64,000 nucleotides of DNA. Source: Sedimentitalea todarodis. Lineage in GTDB: Bacteria > Pseudomonadota > Alphaproteobacteria > Rhodobacterales > Rhodobacteraceae. The position numbers were made by a program, and so were the translations under genes. The notes under the pieces were generated by a model that worked only from the letters and a program-made list of their open reading frames with translations, was not told the origin of the DNA and did not search any database. Shown in pieces: positions 25,617-34,041 of this stretch (the first letter of the stretch is position 1; each line of letters opens with the position of its first letter). The stretch is taken from positions 3,874-67,873 of the forward strand of contig NZ_JASMWN010000024.1 of assembly GCF_032595355.1 (NCBI RefSeq). Direction: 5' to 3'.

Positions 25617-26376
25617 GACGCGATTCCTCGTGTCTATGATTAGGCAATGCCAAGCCAGGGATCTGCGGCACACTACCTGATCTGATCCGGCGCACGCGGG
25701 CGTTCATCCAATGGCGTATGATATGGCGATACAATATGCCCTTTACGAAGCTGAATGACTGCTGATGAGCGGCGTAGAAGTTGTCGGGCGCGTCGAAAGT
25801 ACCAAAGTCCTGGGCAATACCGGTCTCTTGGATGTAGGTATCGCCCCCCGTCCACTCCACTGGCGGCGCCTGCAGGCAGTCGGTCCCTGCCCCGTAACCG
25901 CAGAGACTGTGTGAATCGGCAAATTTGGATTGCAGCGCTGATAGAAACTCCGCATCCAGAATGAATCCTTCGAGGTTTGCCCAACCCGTCTCCGTCTCCA
26001 CCTCAACCCAAGAGTGGACGATCTCATTGGGTGCAAGAGGATAGACGAGCTCTGGCACAACACCCCGTTGCAGCTCTTTGTGGATCGTGAACCCGTGAAG
26101 GCGGCACTGCACACTTACCGCGCGCAACAGGGCCATGAGAAGCGTGCCCTTGGTGTTGCATTGACCAAAACCGTCAGCGAGCACCTCGGCGGCCGAGATG
26201 TGGTCAGCGCGGTTGTACCCAAAGGCAATTTCATTGCGGACGAAATCGTAGACAGCGCCGATCCGGTCATGTTGAGAAAGGGCTTTCCACCCTCGGTCCT
26301 CGATCAATTGTGCAATCGACGGGTGGTCGAAGTTCAGGATTGGGGTTGTTGCCAACAGCCGATCATTCGCGCTCAT
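25606..26376 (-). CDS. Transglutaminase-like cysteine protease
   Basis: This 256-residue protein has a transglutaminase-like fold with the triad visible: Cys73 in GFGQCNTKG, His121 in IVHSWVEV and Asp141 in FILDAEF. There is no clear signal peptide, so it is probably cytoplasmic. A long C-terminal part (about residues 165-256) has no motif I recognise and ends in His-rich NHRHEESRHAS. It leads an operon with a CDF exporter and an ICMT-like protein and has its own MerR-type promoter. The substrate is unknown; a role in metal stress is inferred from context. Confidence 0.85.
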   Translation of the reverse strand: MSANDRLLATTPILNFDHPSIAQLIEDRGWKALSQHDRIGAVYDFVRNEIAFGYNRADHISAAEVLADGFGQCNTKGTLLMALLRAVSVQCRLHGFTIHKELQRGVVPELVYPLAPNEIVHSWVEVETETGWANLEGFILDAEFLSALQSKFADSHSLCGYGAGTDCLQAPPVEWTGGDTYIQETGIAQDFGTFDAPDNFYAAHQQSFSFVKGILYRHIIRHWMNARVRRIRSGSVPQIPGLALPNHRHEESRHAS

Positions 26377-26405
26377 TTTATATCTCCTCGAATCGTCTAC
26401 GTGAA

Positions 26406-26436
26406 GATGTAATTGCTACAGTCACTATAGATTCAA
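26406..26436 (-). promoter_or_regulatory. MerR-type promoter of the transglutaminase-CDF operon
   Basis: On the minus strand TTGAAT (26431-26436) and TACATC (26406-26411) are 19 bp apart around CTATAG-TGAC-TGTAG. The half-sites match the CTATAGTG..GGTAG sequence just upstream of the MerR gene at 29274-29702, which suggests that regulator controls this operon. Confidence 0.75.
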
Positions 26437-26536
26437 GATCCAAATTTCATTTTAGTTTAGCACACGCTGTCACAAATCTGATGCTTAAGACCCGCATCTT
26501 CGCTGCAAACTCATCCCTCTTTTCAGGAGCAAAACT

Positions 26537-28012
26537 ATGAAGACGTTAACAGCGGTATCCGCCCTTGCCATCGCGGTATCAGGCATGGCGACAGCACAAG
26601 ACCTGCCGCAGGCAGAAAATGATTGGTTCGTATCCGGCCAAGAGCGTCTGGCCGAAGAGTTGGCAAAACTGCCCAATACCAACAGAGCCGTCAACATCAT
26701 TTTGATGATCTCTGACGGCAACGGCGTTGGTACAAACTACGCATCGCGTCTGTTTGCAGGCCAGCAAGAGGGCGGCTTTGGTGATGAGTATGTTCAACCC
26801 CAGGAGGCCTTTCCAAACCTCGCTCTGGTCAAGACCTACAACGTTAATGCCCAGACGCCGGACAGCGCTGGAACAGGCACGGCCATGATGGCCGGGATCA
26901 AGACCAAGGCTGGCATCATCGGTGTGAATGAAAACGTGAACCGCGGCGACTGTTCGACGCTGCCGGGCAATACCGTTGCCTCCATGAACGAACTTATGAG
27001 TGAGATGGGAAAAGAAACCGGCATTGTCTCCACAGCGCGCATCACACATGCAACGCCGGCCTCGGCCTATGCAAAGACAGTGGACCGCAATTTCGAGGCG
27101 TCAGTGCCTGAAGGTTGCGACACCCAGACTGACATTGCGACGCAGCTGATCGAGGCCATGCGTTCCGGGATGATCGACGTCGCCATGGGCGGCGGCATGC
27201 GCAACTTTCATGGTGACGAAGGCGGGCGCCGCGAAGACGGGGTCAATCTGATGGACGTAGCCCAAAGCGAACTAGGCGCTCATTTGGCGACCGATCAGGC
27301 GTCTTTCGAAAACACCCCTTTGGATGGGACCCCGATCCTCGGGTTGTTTGAAAGCAGCCACATGATGTACGAAGCTGACCGCGAAGACGAACCCAGCCTG
27401 GCCGACATGACCGGTGCGGCCATCCAGGCGCTTCAGGCAAAATCGGGGGACAATGGCTTCTTTCTTCAGGTCGAAGCGGGTCGCGTGGACCATGCCAACC
27501 ACGGCGGCAACCTTGCACGCGCGGTACGTGACCAAAAGGCGTTCTCCGACGCCGTCGCGATCGCTGATGAACTGACGGACGATGCCGACACCCTGATCAT
27601 CGTGACGGCTGATCATGAACATGCACTTGCCTTCAATGGTTATTGCGGGCGTGGGTCGGACATCCTTGGCCTGTGCATGGGCATCGACGGCGAAGGCGTG
27701 GCGCATACCGGAGAGCCCGAATTGGGAGCCGACAATAAGCCGTTCACCGTCGCAGGCTACCTGAACGGTGCGGGATCGGTTCTGACCGAACAAGCGGATG
27801 GTTCTTTCTTTGGTACGCGACCGGTGCTCACCGAAGAGGCCGCGACAGACCTGGACTATTTGCAGCAGGCGGTGGTTCCCAAGTCCTCCGAAACCCATTC
27901 GGGTGAGGATGTCGCCGCCTATGCCAAAGGCCCGTGGGCACACCTTGTCGATGGCACAATTGAACAGAACATGATTTTTCACATCATGAACTATGCCGCG
28001 ACGGCCGAATAA
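26537..28012 (+). CDS. Alkaline phosphatase (PhoA family)
   Basis: This 491-residue periplasmic enzyme has the signal peptide MKTLTAVSALAIAVSGMATA. Metal and active-site motifs are visible: LMISDGNGVG near residue 57, TPDSAGTGTAMMAG near residue 110 with the phospho-Ser region, ITHATPASAYAK near residue 165, GRVDHANHGG near residue 320, and TADHEHALAF near residue 358. It hydrolyses phosphate monoesters. CAGGAGC precedes the start and a strong terminator follows. No Pho box was identified. It is divergent from the transglutaminase operon. Confidence 0.93.
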   Translation: MKTLTAVSALAIAVSGMATAQDLPQAENDWFVSGQERLAEELAKLPNTNRAVNIILMISDGNGVGTNYASRLFAGQQEGGFGDEYVQPQEAFPNLALVKTYNVNAQTPDSAGTGTAMMAGIKTKAGIIGVNENVNRGDCSTLPGNTVASMNELMSEMGKETGIVSTARITHATPASAYAKTVDRNFEASVPEGCDTQTDIATQLIEAMRSGMIDVAMGGGMRNFHGDEGGRREDGVNLMDVAQSELGAHLATDQASFENTPLDGTPILGLFESSHMMYEADREDEPSLADMTGAAIQALQAKSGDNGFFLQVEAGRVDHANHGGNLARAVRDQKAFSDAVAIADELTDDADTLIIVTADHEHALAFNGYCGRGSDILGLCMGIDGEGVAHTGEPELGADNKPFTVAGYLNGAGSVLTEQADGSFFGTRPVLTEEAATDLDYLQQAVVPKSSETHSGEDVAAYAKGPWAHLVDGTIEQNMIFHIMNYAATAE

Positions 28013-28032
28013 TCTGATTTGGTCTGATCACG

Positions 28033-28063
28033 ACATCCCCAAGAGTTCCGCTCTTGGGGATGT
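28033..28063 (+). terminator. Rho-independent terminator after alkaline phosphatase
   Basis: A 13-bp perfect stem (ACATCCCCAAGAG at 28033-28045 with its complement at 28051-28063) closes a 5-base loop and is followed by TTTGCTTTTT. This strongly ends the phosphatase transcript. A second weaker hairpin (CCAGGG...CCTGG) with a T run follows at about 28085-28112. Confidence 0.9.
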
Positions 28064-28257
28064 TTTGCTTTTTCGGATGGAGACCAGGGAGATCCGTCCT
28101 GGGCTTAGTTTTTCTCGGAAAGTTGAAGAGATGAGTTGATGTAACTAGCTGTTTGATGGAGTAGTTTTGTGTTATTTCGCATCATACTTGGGCTAAATTT
28201 GGTTGCCACAGCGACTACACACCAACTGCATTCTACAAACCATCTTGACTCGGGCAG

Positions 28258-28463
28258 GCCGAGGATATCAGGTGCTCGGACTTGGTCCCAAAGCCGATTT
28301 GCGGCGGCGGGGTAAATGGGAACGCGGTAGGGACATCAAGTCCTGTCCTGATCCGAGACTGCCCACGCAACTGTGAGCGTTAGCTGCATTCCGAATACCA
28401 CTGGAGAGATCCGGGAAGGTGGAATTGCCGCGATGAAGCGCGAGTCAGGAAACCTGCCAGGTA
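28258..28463 (+). ncRNA. Cobalamin riboswitch
   Basis: Conserved blocks of the cobalamin class appear in order: GGTGCTCGG near 28271, AATGGGAACGCGGTAG (28315-28330), GACTGCCCACGCAACTGTGA (28357-28376), CCACTG near 28398, GGGAAGGTG near 28413, and the B12 box GCGCGAGTCAGGAAACCTGC (28438-28457). Downstream, hairpins around 28473-28487 and 28491-28505 sit just before the ribosome site of the CbiM-like gene and could be the expression platform. Coenzyme B12 binding would reduce expression. Confidence 0.92.
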
Positions 28464-28519
28464 CACTGTGACGCCTCTAGGGAGGCATCTTGCACGATGG
28501 GTGCAGAAAGGACGAACTA

Positions 28520-29200
28520 ATGCATATTGAACCTGGCGTCGTGGACGGCGCAAAACTCGTACTGGGAACCGCGACTGGCGTTGCCTCAGTTGGAATTGTC
28601 GCCAAGCTCGCTGTTGATCACGTGAAGCAGAACGGTAACATCTTAGCTTTGGTCGGACGCTCCGCTGCGGCAAGCGCGATGGTGCTCGGATTCTTTGAAT
28701 TTCTGCCGCATCCACCTGTTGGAGTGTCAGAAGTACATCTGATACTTGGGACCACACTTTTCCTGATCCTCGGCACAGTTCCAACAGCTATTGGTCTGAT
28801 CTTTGGTCTTGTCGCGCAAAGCTTCCTGTTTTCACCCACAGACATTCCGCAGTTGGGAATGAACCTGACCACGCTCATTCTGCCAGTTTTGGCGATGGCG
28901 GCATTGGCTCAACGAATTATACCGGCCGACACCCCTTACACTGAAGTAACCTATGGCCAAGCCGCGAAGCTATCTGCGGTGTTCCAAGGTGGAATTGTCG
29001 CATGGGTGGCATTCTGGGTATTCTACGGGCAAGGATTTACAGCAGAGACCTTAGCAAATGCAGGTGCATTCGCCTCAGTCTACATCATCGTTGTATTGCT
29101 TGAACCTATCATTGACCTTGGTGCTCTGGCTTTGGCAAAGACATTCCGGAGGTTCGAGAACACAGGCCTTCCGCACGCCCGGCTCTATCAACCTGCTTAA
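28520..29200 (+). CDS. CbiM-like cobalt transport permease (orphan)
   Basis: This 226-residue membrane protein starts MHIEPGVVDGAK, like CbiM proteins whose N-terminal His helps bind cobalt. Family-like sequence includes PVGVSEVHLILGTTLFLILG and LVAQSFLFSPTDIPQLGMN. About six helices are present. The start at 28520 was preferred over 28490 because the MHIEPG sequence is conserved and AAAGGACG lies upstream. It is controlled by a cobalamin riboswitch, which supports cobalt or cobamide-related uptake. CbiN, CbiQ and CbiO are not nearby, so the energising subunits must be elsewhere or absent. Confidence 0.85.
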   Translation: MHIEPGVVDGAKLVLGTATGVASVGIVAKLAVDHVKQNGNILALVGRSAAASAMVLGFFEFLPHPPVGVSEVHLILGTTLFLILGTVPTAIGLIFGLVAQSFLFSPTDIPQLGMNLTTLILPVLAMAALAQRIIPADTPYTEVTYGQAAKLSAVFQGGIVAWVAFWVFYGQGFTAETLANAGAFASVYIIVVLLEPIIDLGALALAKTFRRFENTGLPHARLYQPA

Positions 29201-29273
29201 GGTAATTAGTAACCAAGTACGACCGACCATTGTCGTTTTACACACCGTTTTGGAATGCGAGCAATTGGCGCGA

Positions 29274-29702
29274 CTACGCGCCGATTGCATCATGGTCGGT
29301 CAGACACTCCGAATGATCGCGCAAGACTTCGAGAACCTTACAGTCCGCCGTATTCCCCCCGCTGCATTCATGAATCATGCGCTTCAGCTCTGTGCGCAGC
29401 GCTTTCAGCCGATCCATCCTTAATTCTACCTGCTTGAGTTGCCGCCGGGCGATGGAATCCGCCTCATGGCAGGAGCGGTCGGGATTATCACTGAGATCAA
29501 GAAGCTCGCGGATCGCTTCAAGGGGAAACCCCAACTGACGTGCGTGCCGGATAAAGGACAGCCGATCGACTTCATCATCGCCGTAACGCCTTTGTCCGCC
29601 TTCTGTGCGACCCGGTTCGGGCATCAAACCGATCTGCTCATAGTACCGGATGGTCTGAACCTTTGTTCCGGTCTTCTTTCCCAAACTGCCAATCGTAAGC
29701 AT
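29274..29702 (-). CDS. MerR-family divalent metal regulator (CadR/PbrR/ZntR-like)
   Basis: This 142-residue regulator has the MerR winged helix (KKTGTKVQTIRYYEQIGLMP, then GGQRRYGDDEVDRL) and Cys at 78, 113 and 121 (RSCHEAD, HECSGGNTADC). The first Cys is typical of regulators of divalent metals and absent in CueR. I chose the ATG at 29700-29702, since the frame to 29750 includes the operator region. It is divergent from the Sco operon. Its operator half-sites match those of the 26406-26436 promoter, so it probably controls the transglutaminase-CDF operon and perhaps the related promoters. Confidence 0.9.
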   Translation of the reverse strand: MLTIGSLGKKTGTKVQTIRYYEQIGLMPEPGRTEGGQRRYGDDEVDRLSFIRHARQLGFPLEAIRELLDLSDNPDRSCHEADSIARRQLKQVELRMDRLKALRTELKRMIHECSGGNTADCKVLEVLRDHSECLTDHDAIGA

Positions 29703-29715
29703 GTAACCTCCATAT

Positions 29716-29730
29716 CTATAGTGTTGGTAG
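29716..29730. promoter_or_regulatory. Probable autoregulatory MerR operator
   Basis: CTATAGTGTTGGTAG lies 13 bp upstream of the MerR start. It matches 12 of 15 positions of CTATAGTGACTGTAG in the 26406-26436 promoter. A second CTATAG follows at 29731-29736. Confidence 0.55.
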
Positions 29731-29806
29731 CTATAGCTATTGGCATGCACAAGCCACTGGTCTGTTCACGGGTCCGTGACAAACCGCCTCTGTGCCAAGA
29801 AACAGC

Positions 29807-29837
29807 TTGAACCTCTAGCAGCTAGAACATTTAGAAC
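29807..29837 (+). promoter_or_regulatory. MerR-type promoter of the Sco-Dsb-PCuAC operon
   Basis: TTGAAC (29807-29812) and TAGAAC (29832-29837) are 19 bp apart around CTCTAG-CAG-CTAGAA. The first gene starts at 29875. The dyad belongs to the same group as those at 24085, 43575, 50006 and 51259. Confidence 0.8.
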
Positions 29838-29874
29838 GCACGAAAAATGGGCGGAATCGGGCGCAAAACGACCA

Positions 29875-30471
29875 ATGAGATTATCTGCGTTACAAAAAGT
29901 GCTTTGGGGACTCGCTGCGATCGCGATCGTGGGGTTCGTCTGGCTGCAAGTTTCTACCAGAGTCGAACAGCGCGCTTATGAGCCCGCGTTCCGGGCGGAT
30001 TTCGAACTGACCGATCATAATGGGATGGTCCAAACAGACGAATATCTCGCAGGGCGCTGGATGCTCGTTTTCTTTGGCTTTGCGAATTGCCCCGACGTGT
30101 GCCCCACAACTCTGGCGGAGGTAGCCGCTGTGATGGACGGGCTCGGCTCCGATGCGACACAAGTCCAGCCGCTTTTTTTCTCGATTGATCCAGAACGCGA
30201 CACGCCGCAAGCGCTTGCTGAGTTTATCCCATATTTTGACGCAAACATCATCGGACTGACAGGCACCGCTGATCAAATTGAGAGAACGTCCAAGACATTT
30301 CGCATCTACTACGAAAAGATTGAGGAAGCCGCTTCGCCCGACGGATACACGATGGGGCATTCGTCTCAGCTGTTTCTCTTTGATCCGCAAGGCGGATATG
30401 TCGGTGCCTGGACATATGGCACGCCGGCAGAGGAGATCCTTGCCGATCTGAAGGCGCGGATGTCGATATGA
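29875..30471 (+). CDS. SCO1/SenC-family copper chaperone
   Basis: This 198-residue membrane-anchored periplasmic protein has an N-terminal helix (VLWGLAAIAIVGFVWLQ) and a thioredoxin fold with CPDVCP (C72, C76) and a later His in YTMGHSSQLFLF, the three copper ligands. SCO proteins deliver copper to the CuA site of cytochrome oxidase or act as thiol reductases. The start at 29875 follows the promoter; the longer frame to 29740 crosses the promoter. It overlaps dsbB by 4 bp and heads a seven-gene operon. Confidence 0.93.
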   Translation: MRLSALQKVLWGLAAIAIVGFVWLQVSTRVEQRAYEPAFRADFELTDHNGMVQTDEYLAGRWMLVFFGFANCPDVCPTTLAEVAAVMDGLGSDATQVQPLFFSIDPERDTPQALAEFIPYFDANIIGLTGTADQIERTSKTFRIYYEKIEEAASPDGYTMGHSSQLFLFDPQGGYVGAWTYGTPAEEILADLKARMSI

Positions 30472-30893
30472 GCCGGGTGATGTCAAAAGAGACGGCTTTG
30501 ACCGCCGCGTGGATCGTCGCTTTGGGGAGTTCCTTGGCCGTGCTCTATATCGGTGAGGTTCTGGGGCAGGCTCCGTGCAATCTGTGCTGGTTTCAGCGTG
30601 CGTTTATGTTCCCTCTGGCCGTCCTTCTGGGCCTTGGTCTGTGGTTCGAGGATCATCGGGTCGGTCGCTACGGCGTTGCGCTTGCCCTCGGTGGCGCTGC
30701 TATCGCGCTTTGGCATCTTGGTCTCTATACTGGAGTTTTGCCCGAGCCGATCCAACCCTGCACGGCGACTGGCCCGTCCTGCACCGGCGACAATCAGCTG
30801 TTTCTTGGAATCCCTATCCCGCTGTTGGCGCTGATTGCCTTTGCGTTTATCGGGTTCTTGTCATTTTTCTCTCTGAAGGAGCCGCGCGCGTGA
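30468..30893 (+). CDS. dsbB: Disulfide bond formation protein DsbB
   Basis: This 141-residue inner-membrane protein has four helices, the first redox pair CNLC (C37, C40) after GEVLGQAP, and a second pair around QPCTATGPSC in the second periplasmic loop. It re-oxidises DsbA-type proteins with quinone. It overlaps the Sco gene by 4 bp and the following DsbA-like gene by 4 bp (GTGA), so the three are translationally coupled. An ATG at 30480 is an alternative start. Confidence 0.93.
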   Translation: MSRVMSKETALTAAWIVALGSSLAVLYIGEVLGQAPCNLCWFQRAFMFPLAVLLGLGLWFEDHRVGRYGVALALGGAAIALWHLGLYTGVLPEPIQPCTATGPSCTGDNQLFLGIPIPLLALIAFAFIGFLSFFSLKEPRA

Positions 30894-31549
30894 AAAACAA
30901 ATCTCTAGTTCTATCGGTCTTACTTGTCGGCCTTGCAGTCTTTGCCGCCGCCGTTTGGTATCAGTCCCGCCCTGGCCCGGTTGCCCAGGTTGATCCGGTC
31001 CAACCCGAAATCGCCGAAGCACTCATGCGTCCCTACTCACCTATCATGGGACCCGAAGACGCGCCGGTCACAATTGTGGAGTTCTTCGATCCCGCTTGCG
31101 AAGCCTGCCGTGCTTTCTATCCGATCATAAAGGACATCATGGCGGAACACGGCGATCAGGTCCGCGTCGTATTGCGATACACCCCATTTCATGGCGCGGC
31201 ATCGGAAGAGGCGATCCGGGTGATGGAAGCGGCGCGCATGCAGGACGTATATATTCCGGTCAAAGAAGCGATCCTCGAATTTCAGCCACGATGGGCATCC
31301 CACGGTGAACCAGCGCCCGGATTGATCCTTGGCATTGCAGAGCAGGCCGGTCTGGACGTAGAGGCCGCACAAAATCAGATGAAAGCGCCGCAGACGCTCG
31401 CAATCCTTAATCAGGATCGTGCAGATGTGGAGACAATGGGCGTGCGTCAGACACCAACGTTCTATGTGAATGGCAAACCGCTTGACCCGTTCGGAGCCGA
31501 CGAGCTCCGTGCGCTTGTTGCGGCCGAGGTCGCTGCAGCAGGGTCGTGA
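30890..31549 (+). CDS. DsbA-family thiol oxidoreductase
   Basis: This 219-residue protein starts at a GTG overlapping the dsbB stop and has a membrane or signal segment (SLVLSVLLVGLAVFAAAVWY). The thioredoxin domain carries VEFFDPACEACRAFYPIIKD near residue 66 with CEAC as redox site, a helical insert, and GVRQTPTFYVNGKPLDP with the cis-Pro. It matches the DsbA/DsbG-like proteins annotated as thioredoxin_4. It is probably the partner of the adjacent DsbB and protects or assembles periplasmic copper proteins. Confidence 0.92.
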   Translation: MKNKSLVLSVLLVGLAVFAAAVWYQSRPGPVAQVDPVQPEIAEALMRPYSPIMGPEDAPVTIVEFFDPACEACRAFYPIIKDIMAEHGDQVRVVLRYTPFHGAASEEAIRVMEAARMQDVYIPVKEAILEFQPRWASHGEPAPGLILGIAEQAGLDVEAAQNQMKAPQTLAILNQDRADVETMGVRQTPTFYVNGKPLDPFGADELRALVAAEVAAAGS

Positions 31550-31577
31550 CCAAGAGATCATTGAAAGGAATAGATAG

Positions 31578-32042
31578 GTGAAATCTCCAGTTGCCGCAGT
31601 GGCCATCGCACTGAGCATATTTTTGGGTCTACCGATCTCCTCCTTTGCAGGGTCTCAGGACATTGTGGTCGAAGATGCTTGGGCGCGCGCCTCAATCGGC
31701 AAAAACCGTCCGGGTGCAGCCTACATGACGGTGCGCAACACAGGCACGGATCCAGTGACCATATTGAGCCTTGAAACACCCTTGGCGATGATGCCAGACA
31801 TCCACCGAACCACAACCGATGCCAATGGCGTTAGTTCGATGGCTCCGGCCGGGGAAATAACAATCGCGCCGGGGGAAGCTGTATCTTTGGAGCCAGGTGG
31901 ACTGCACGCCATGTTGATGCGGTTGGAAACCCCGATGGTTGAAGGCGAGAGTTTTTCACTGACACTGACATTTGACGATGGTGGGACAGTGACTGTCGAT
32001 GTGCCCATCCTAGGCATTGCGGCGCGAGGGCCGGAGGGCTGA
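31578..32042 (+). CDS. PCu(A)C periplasmic copper chaperone
   Basis: This 154-residue exported protein has a signal peptide (MKSPVAAVAIALSIFLGLPI) and the PCu(A)C fold. The copper site is in the family pattern: MMPDIHRT near residue 74, a Met in GVSSMAP, and GGLHAMLMRLE near residue 111. Such proteins hand Cu(I) to SCO or to cytochrome oxidase. Its last base overlaps the next gene, a second SCO protein, supporting a copper relay. Confidence 0.93.
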   Translation: MKSPVAAVAIALSIFLGLPISSFAGSQDIVVEDAWARASIGKNRPGAAYMTVRNTGTDPVTILSLETPLAMMPDIHRTTTDANGVSSMAPAGEITIAPGEAVSLEPGGLHAMLMRLETPMVEGESFSLTLTFDDGGTVTVDVPILGIAARGPEG

Positions 32043-32668
32043 TGCAGCGACGGCACCTTCTCACTTATATTGGAGCAGCATCCGGTGCGTTGGCTCTCGC
32101 CCTATTTGCCGGTTGGTGGCAGGTGGACGGGCCCGGTGCCCCTGAACCGGTCGCCAAGCGACCGTTACCGTTGACCGAGATGGATTTCCAGATGACCGAT
32201 CAGACTGGGACGGCTGTCGGCCCTGAATCACTTCTTGGCAACGCATCCATGGTGTTCTTCGGCTTTACCTACTGTCCGGATGTATGCCCGACCACGCTGT
32301 CCGACATCTCCAGTTGGCTCGACGATCTGGGTGAGGATGTTGCGCAATTGAATGTTGTGTTCATAACCATCGATCCAAAACGCGACACTGTTGCGGCTAT
32401 GGCGGAATATGTGAGCTACTTCCATCCAGCCATCCAGGGTTGGAGGGGTTCACGGGATCAAACAATGCGGGCCGCAGAGGGATTTCGCGCGAGCTATGAA
32501 AAGGTCGCCACCGGTGGTGGTGACTATACCATGAACCATACGGCGAGCGTCTTCATGTTCGATGCTGAGGGACAGTTTGCCGGCACAATCGATTATCATG
32601 AACCAAGAGAATTTGCGGTGCCGAAGATCCGCCGCGTCCTCGCAAGAACCGAAGAAGAAACATCATGA
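32042..32668 (+). CDS. Second SCO1/SenC-family protein
   Basis: This 208-residue protein has an N-terminal anchor (LLTYIGAASGALALALFAGW) and a SCO domain with CPDVCP (C78, C82) and His in YTMNHTASVFMF. It differs from the 29875 copy in sequence but has all three copper ligands. It is preceded immediately by the PCu(A)C gene and overlaps the M23 peptidase gene by 4 bp. Two SCO proteins in one operon may serve different targets, or one may act mainly as a thiol reductase. Confidence 0.93.
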   Translation: MQRRHLLTYIGAASGALALALFAGWWQVDGPGAPEPVAKRPLPLTEMDFQMTDQTGTAVGPESLLGNASMVFFGFTYCPDVCPTTLSDISSWLDDLGEDVAQLNVVFITIDPKRDTVAAMAEYVSYFHPAIQGWRGSRDQTMRAAEGFRASYEKVATGGGDYTMNHTASVFMFDAEGQFAGTIDYHEPREFAVPKIRRVLARTEEETS

Positions 32669-34038
32669 AGCTGAGATACCTCGTAGCAAGCATCTCCGGA
32701 ACAAGCCTCGCCGTTGCGCTGGTGCTGGGATTCCAGACCGACTGGAGAAAGGCCCCCGTTCCGGAGGCGCTGGCAGCCGTGTCTGATTGGCAACCGTCAC
32801 CAATGCGGATGCCCGCACCGCCGGATCAACTGCTTTCAATCTACTCGAACGAGACTTTTGAACCTGTAGCAGTCGCATGGAGGGCAGAACCCCCTACTCT
32901 GCAATTTACCACTGTCGCTTTGCTTGAAGTGAGGCCCCCGGTTGAAATCTGGTCAGGGACATTGTCCGCCGGCGAAACCCTAGATGCACTGCTCTCCAAG
33001 GCAGGTCTTTCTGCAAGCGACCGCGCTGAGGTCGCGCTTGCCTTGGCTGCAGAATACGATCTGCGAAAACTGAAACCCGGATACGGCATTGAAGTCGAAA
33101 CTTCCTTGTCGGGCACCCCACGCCGCGTCGCGCTTTCGGTGGGCGAAGGTGTTCGGATTGAAGCCACGTTTACAGATGAGATTGCGACACGCAGGATTGT
33201 TCCCGAGCCAGACTTGATTGTTCGCGCCGCCGATACCACCGTTCAGAATTCAATCTTTGCCACCCTTGCGTCAGCGGATGTCCCGGCTCGGTTTGCAGTG
33301 GACCTCGCCGAGATGCTGGGCGGCACCGTGGATTTCCGACGGGATCTGAAAGGGGGCGAACGACTGCAATTGATGTGGCGTGAAACGATGCTCGAGGATG
33401 AAGTGATTGGGCAACCCAGCCTGTCCTTCGCCGCGCTGACGATCGAAGAGACGCTTTATGAAGTCGTCTGGCCCGACGACAACTCTGGCAACGCCACTAT
33501 CTTCATTGACGGAGAACTGCTTAGGGTCTTTGCGCAGCCTGTGAAAGGCGCTCGGCTAAGCTCAGTTTACGGCAATCGCAGGCACCCTGTATTTGGCGAC
33601 GTGCGCATGCATACCGGGGTCGATTTTGCAGCCCGCCATGGGACGCCTGTTTACGCGACAGCACCTGGCCGCATCTCGTTCGTCGGGCGACGCCGCGGTT
33701 ATGGTCGCGTCGTCGAGATCGCACATGGTTCAGACACCATGACCCGATATGCACATCTCAGCGACGTCCCGGAGGGACTGGGCGTTGGAGCCAGAGTTGC
33801 CGCAGGTGACAATATTGGTAGTGTCGGCGCGACCGGAACCGCAACCGGTCCAAACCTGCACTACGAAGTGCGCGTAGACGGTCGCCCGACAGACCCAATG
33901 TCAGAAGAACGGCTTGCCGCAGCGGCAAGCCAACTCGAGACCAACAGCAGCGTTCTGGTTCGTCTTGAGACTGTTCGCGCGCAGTTCAACGGTTTGCTTG
34001 ACCAGGAAGTTGCCGCCGCGACTTCAAAAAGACTGTAG
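32665..34038 (+). CDS. M23 (LytM-type) metallopeptidase
   Basis: This 457-residue envelope protein has a membrane or signal segment at the N-terminus, an OapA/LysM-like middle region (AGETLDALLSKAGLS, YGIEVETSLSGTP), and a C-terminal M23 domain. That domain has HPVFGDVRMHTGVDFAARHG with the zinc ligands His and Asp, and GPNLHYEVRVDGRPTDP with the HxH-type site. It would cleave peptidoglycan crosslinks. It overlaps the SCO gene by 4 bp. A cell-wall hydrolase in a copper operon complements the metal-linked L,D-transpeptidases. Confidence 0.92.
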   Translation: MKLRYLVASISGTSLAVALVLGFQTDWRKAPVPEALAAVSDWQPSPMRMPAPPDQLLSIYSNETFEPVAVAWRAEPPTLQFTTVALLEVRPPVEIWSGTLSAGETLDALLSKAGLSASDRAEVALALAAEYDLRKLKPGYGIEVETSLSGTPRRVALSVGEGVRIEATFTDEIATRRIVPEPDLIVRAADTTVQNSIFATLASADVPARFAVDLAEMLGGTVDFRRDLKGGERLQLMWRETMLEDEVIGQPSLSFAALTIEETLYEVVWPDDNSGNATIFIDGELLRVFAQPVKGARLSSVYGNRRHPVFGDVRMHTGVDFAARHGTPVYATAPGRISFVGRRRGYGRVVEIAHGSDTMTRYAHLSDVPEGLGVGARVAAGDNIGSVGATGTATGPNLHYEVRVDGRPTDPMSEERLAAAASQLETNSSVLVRLETVRAQFNGLLDQEVAAATSKRL

Positions 34039-34041
34039 ATT

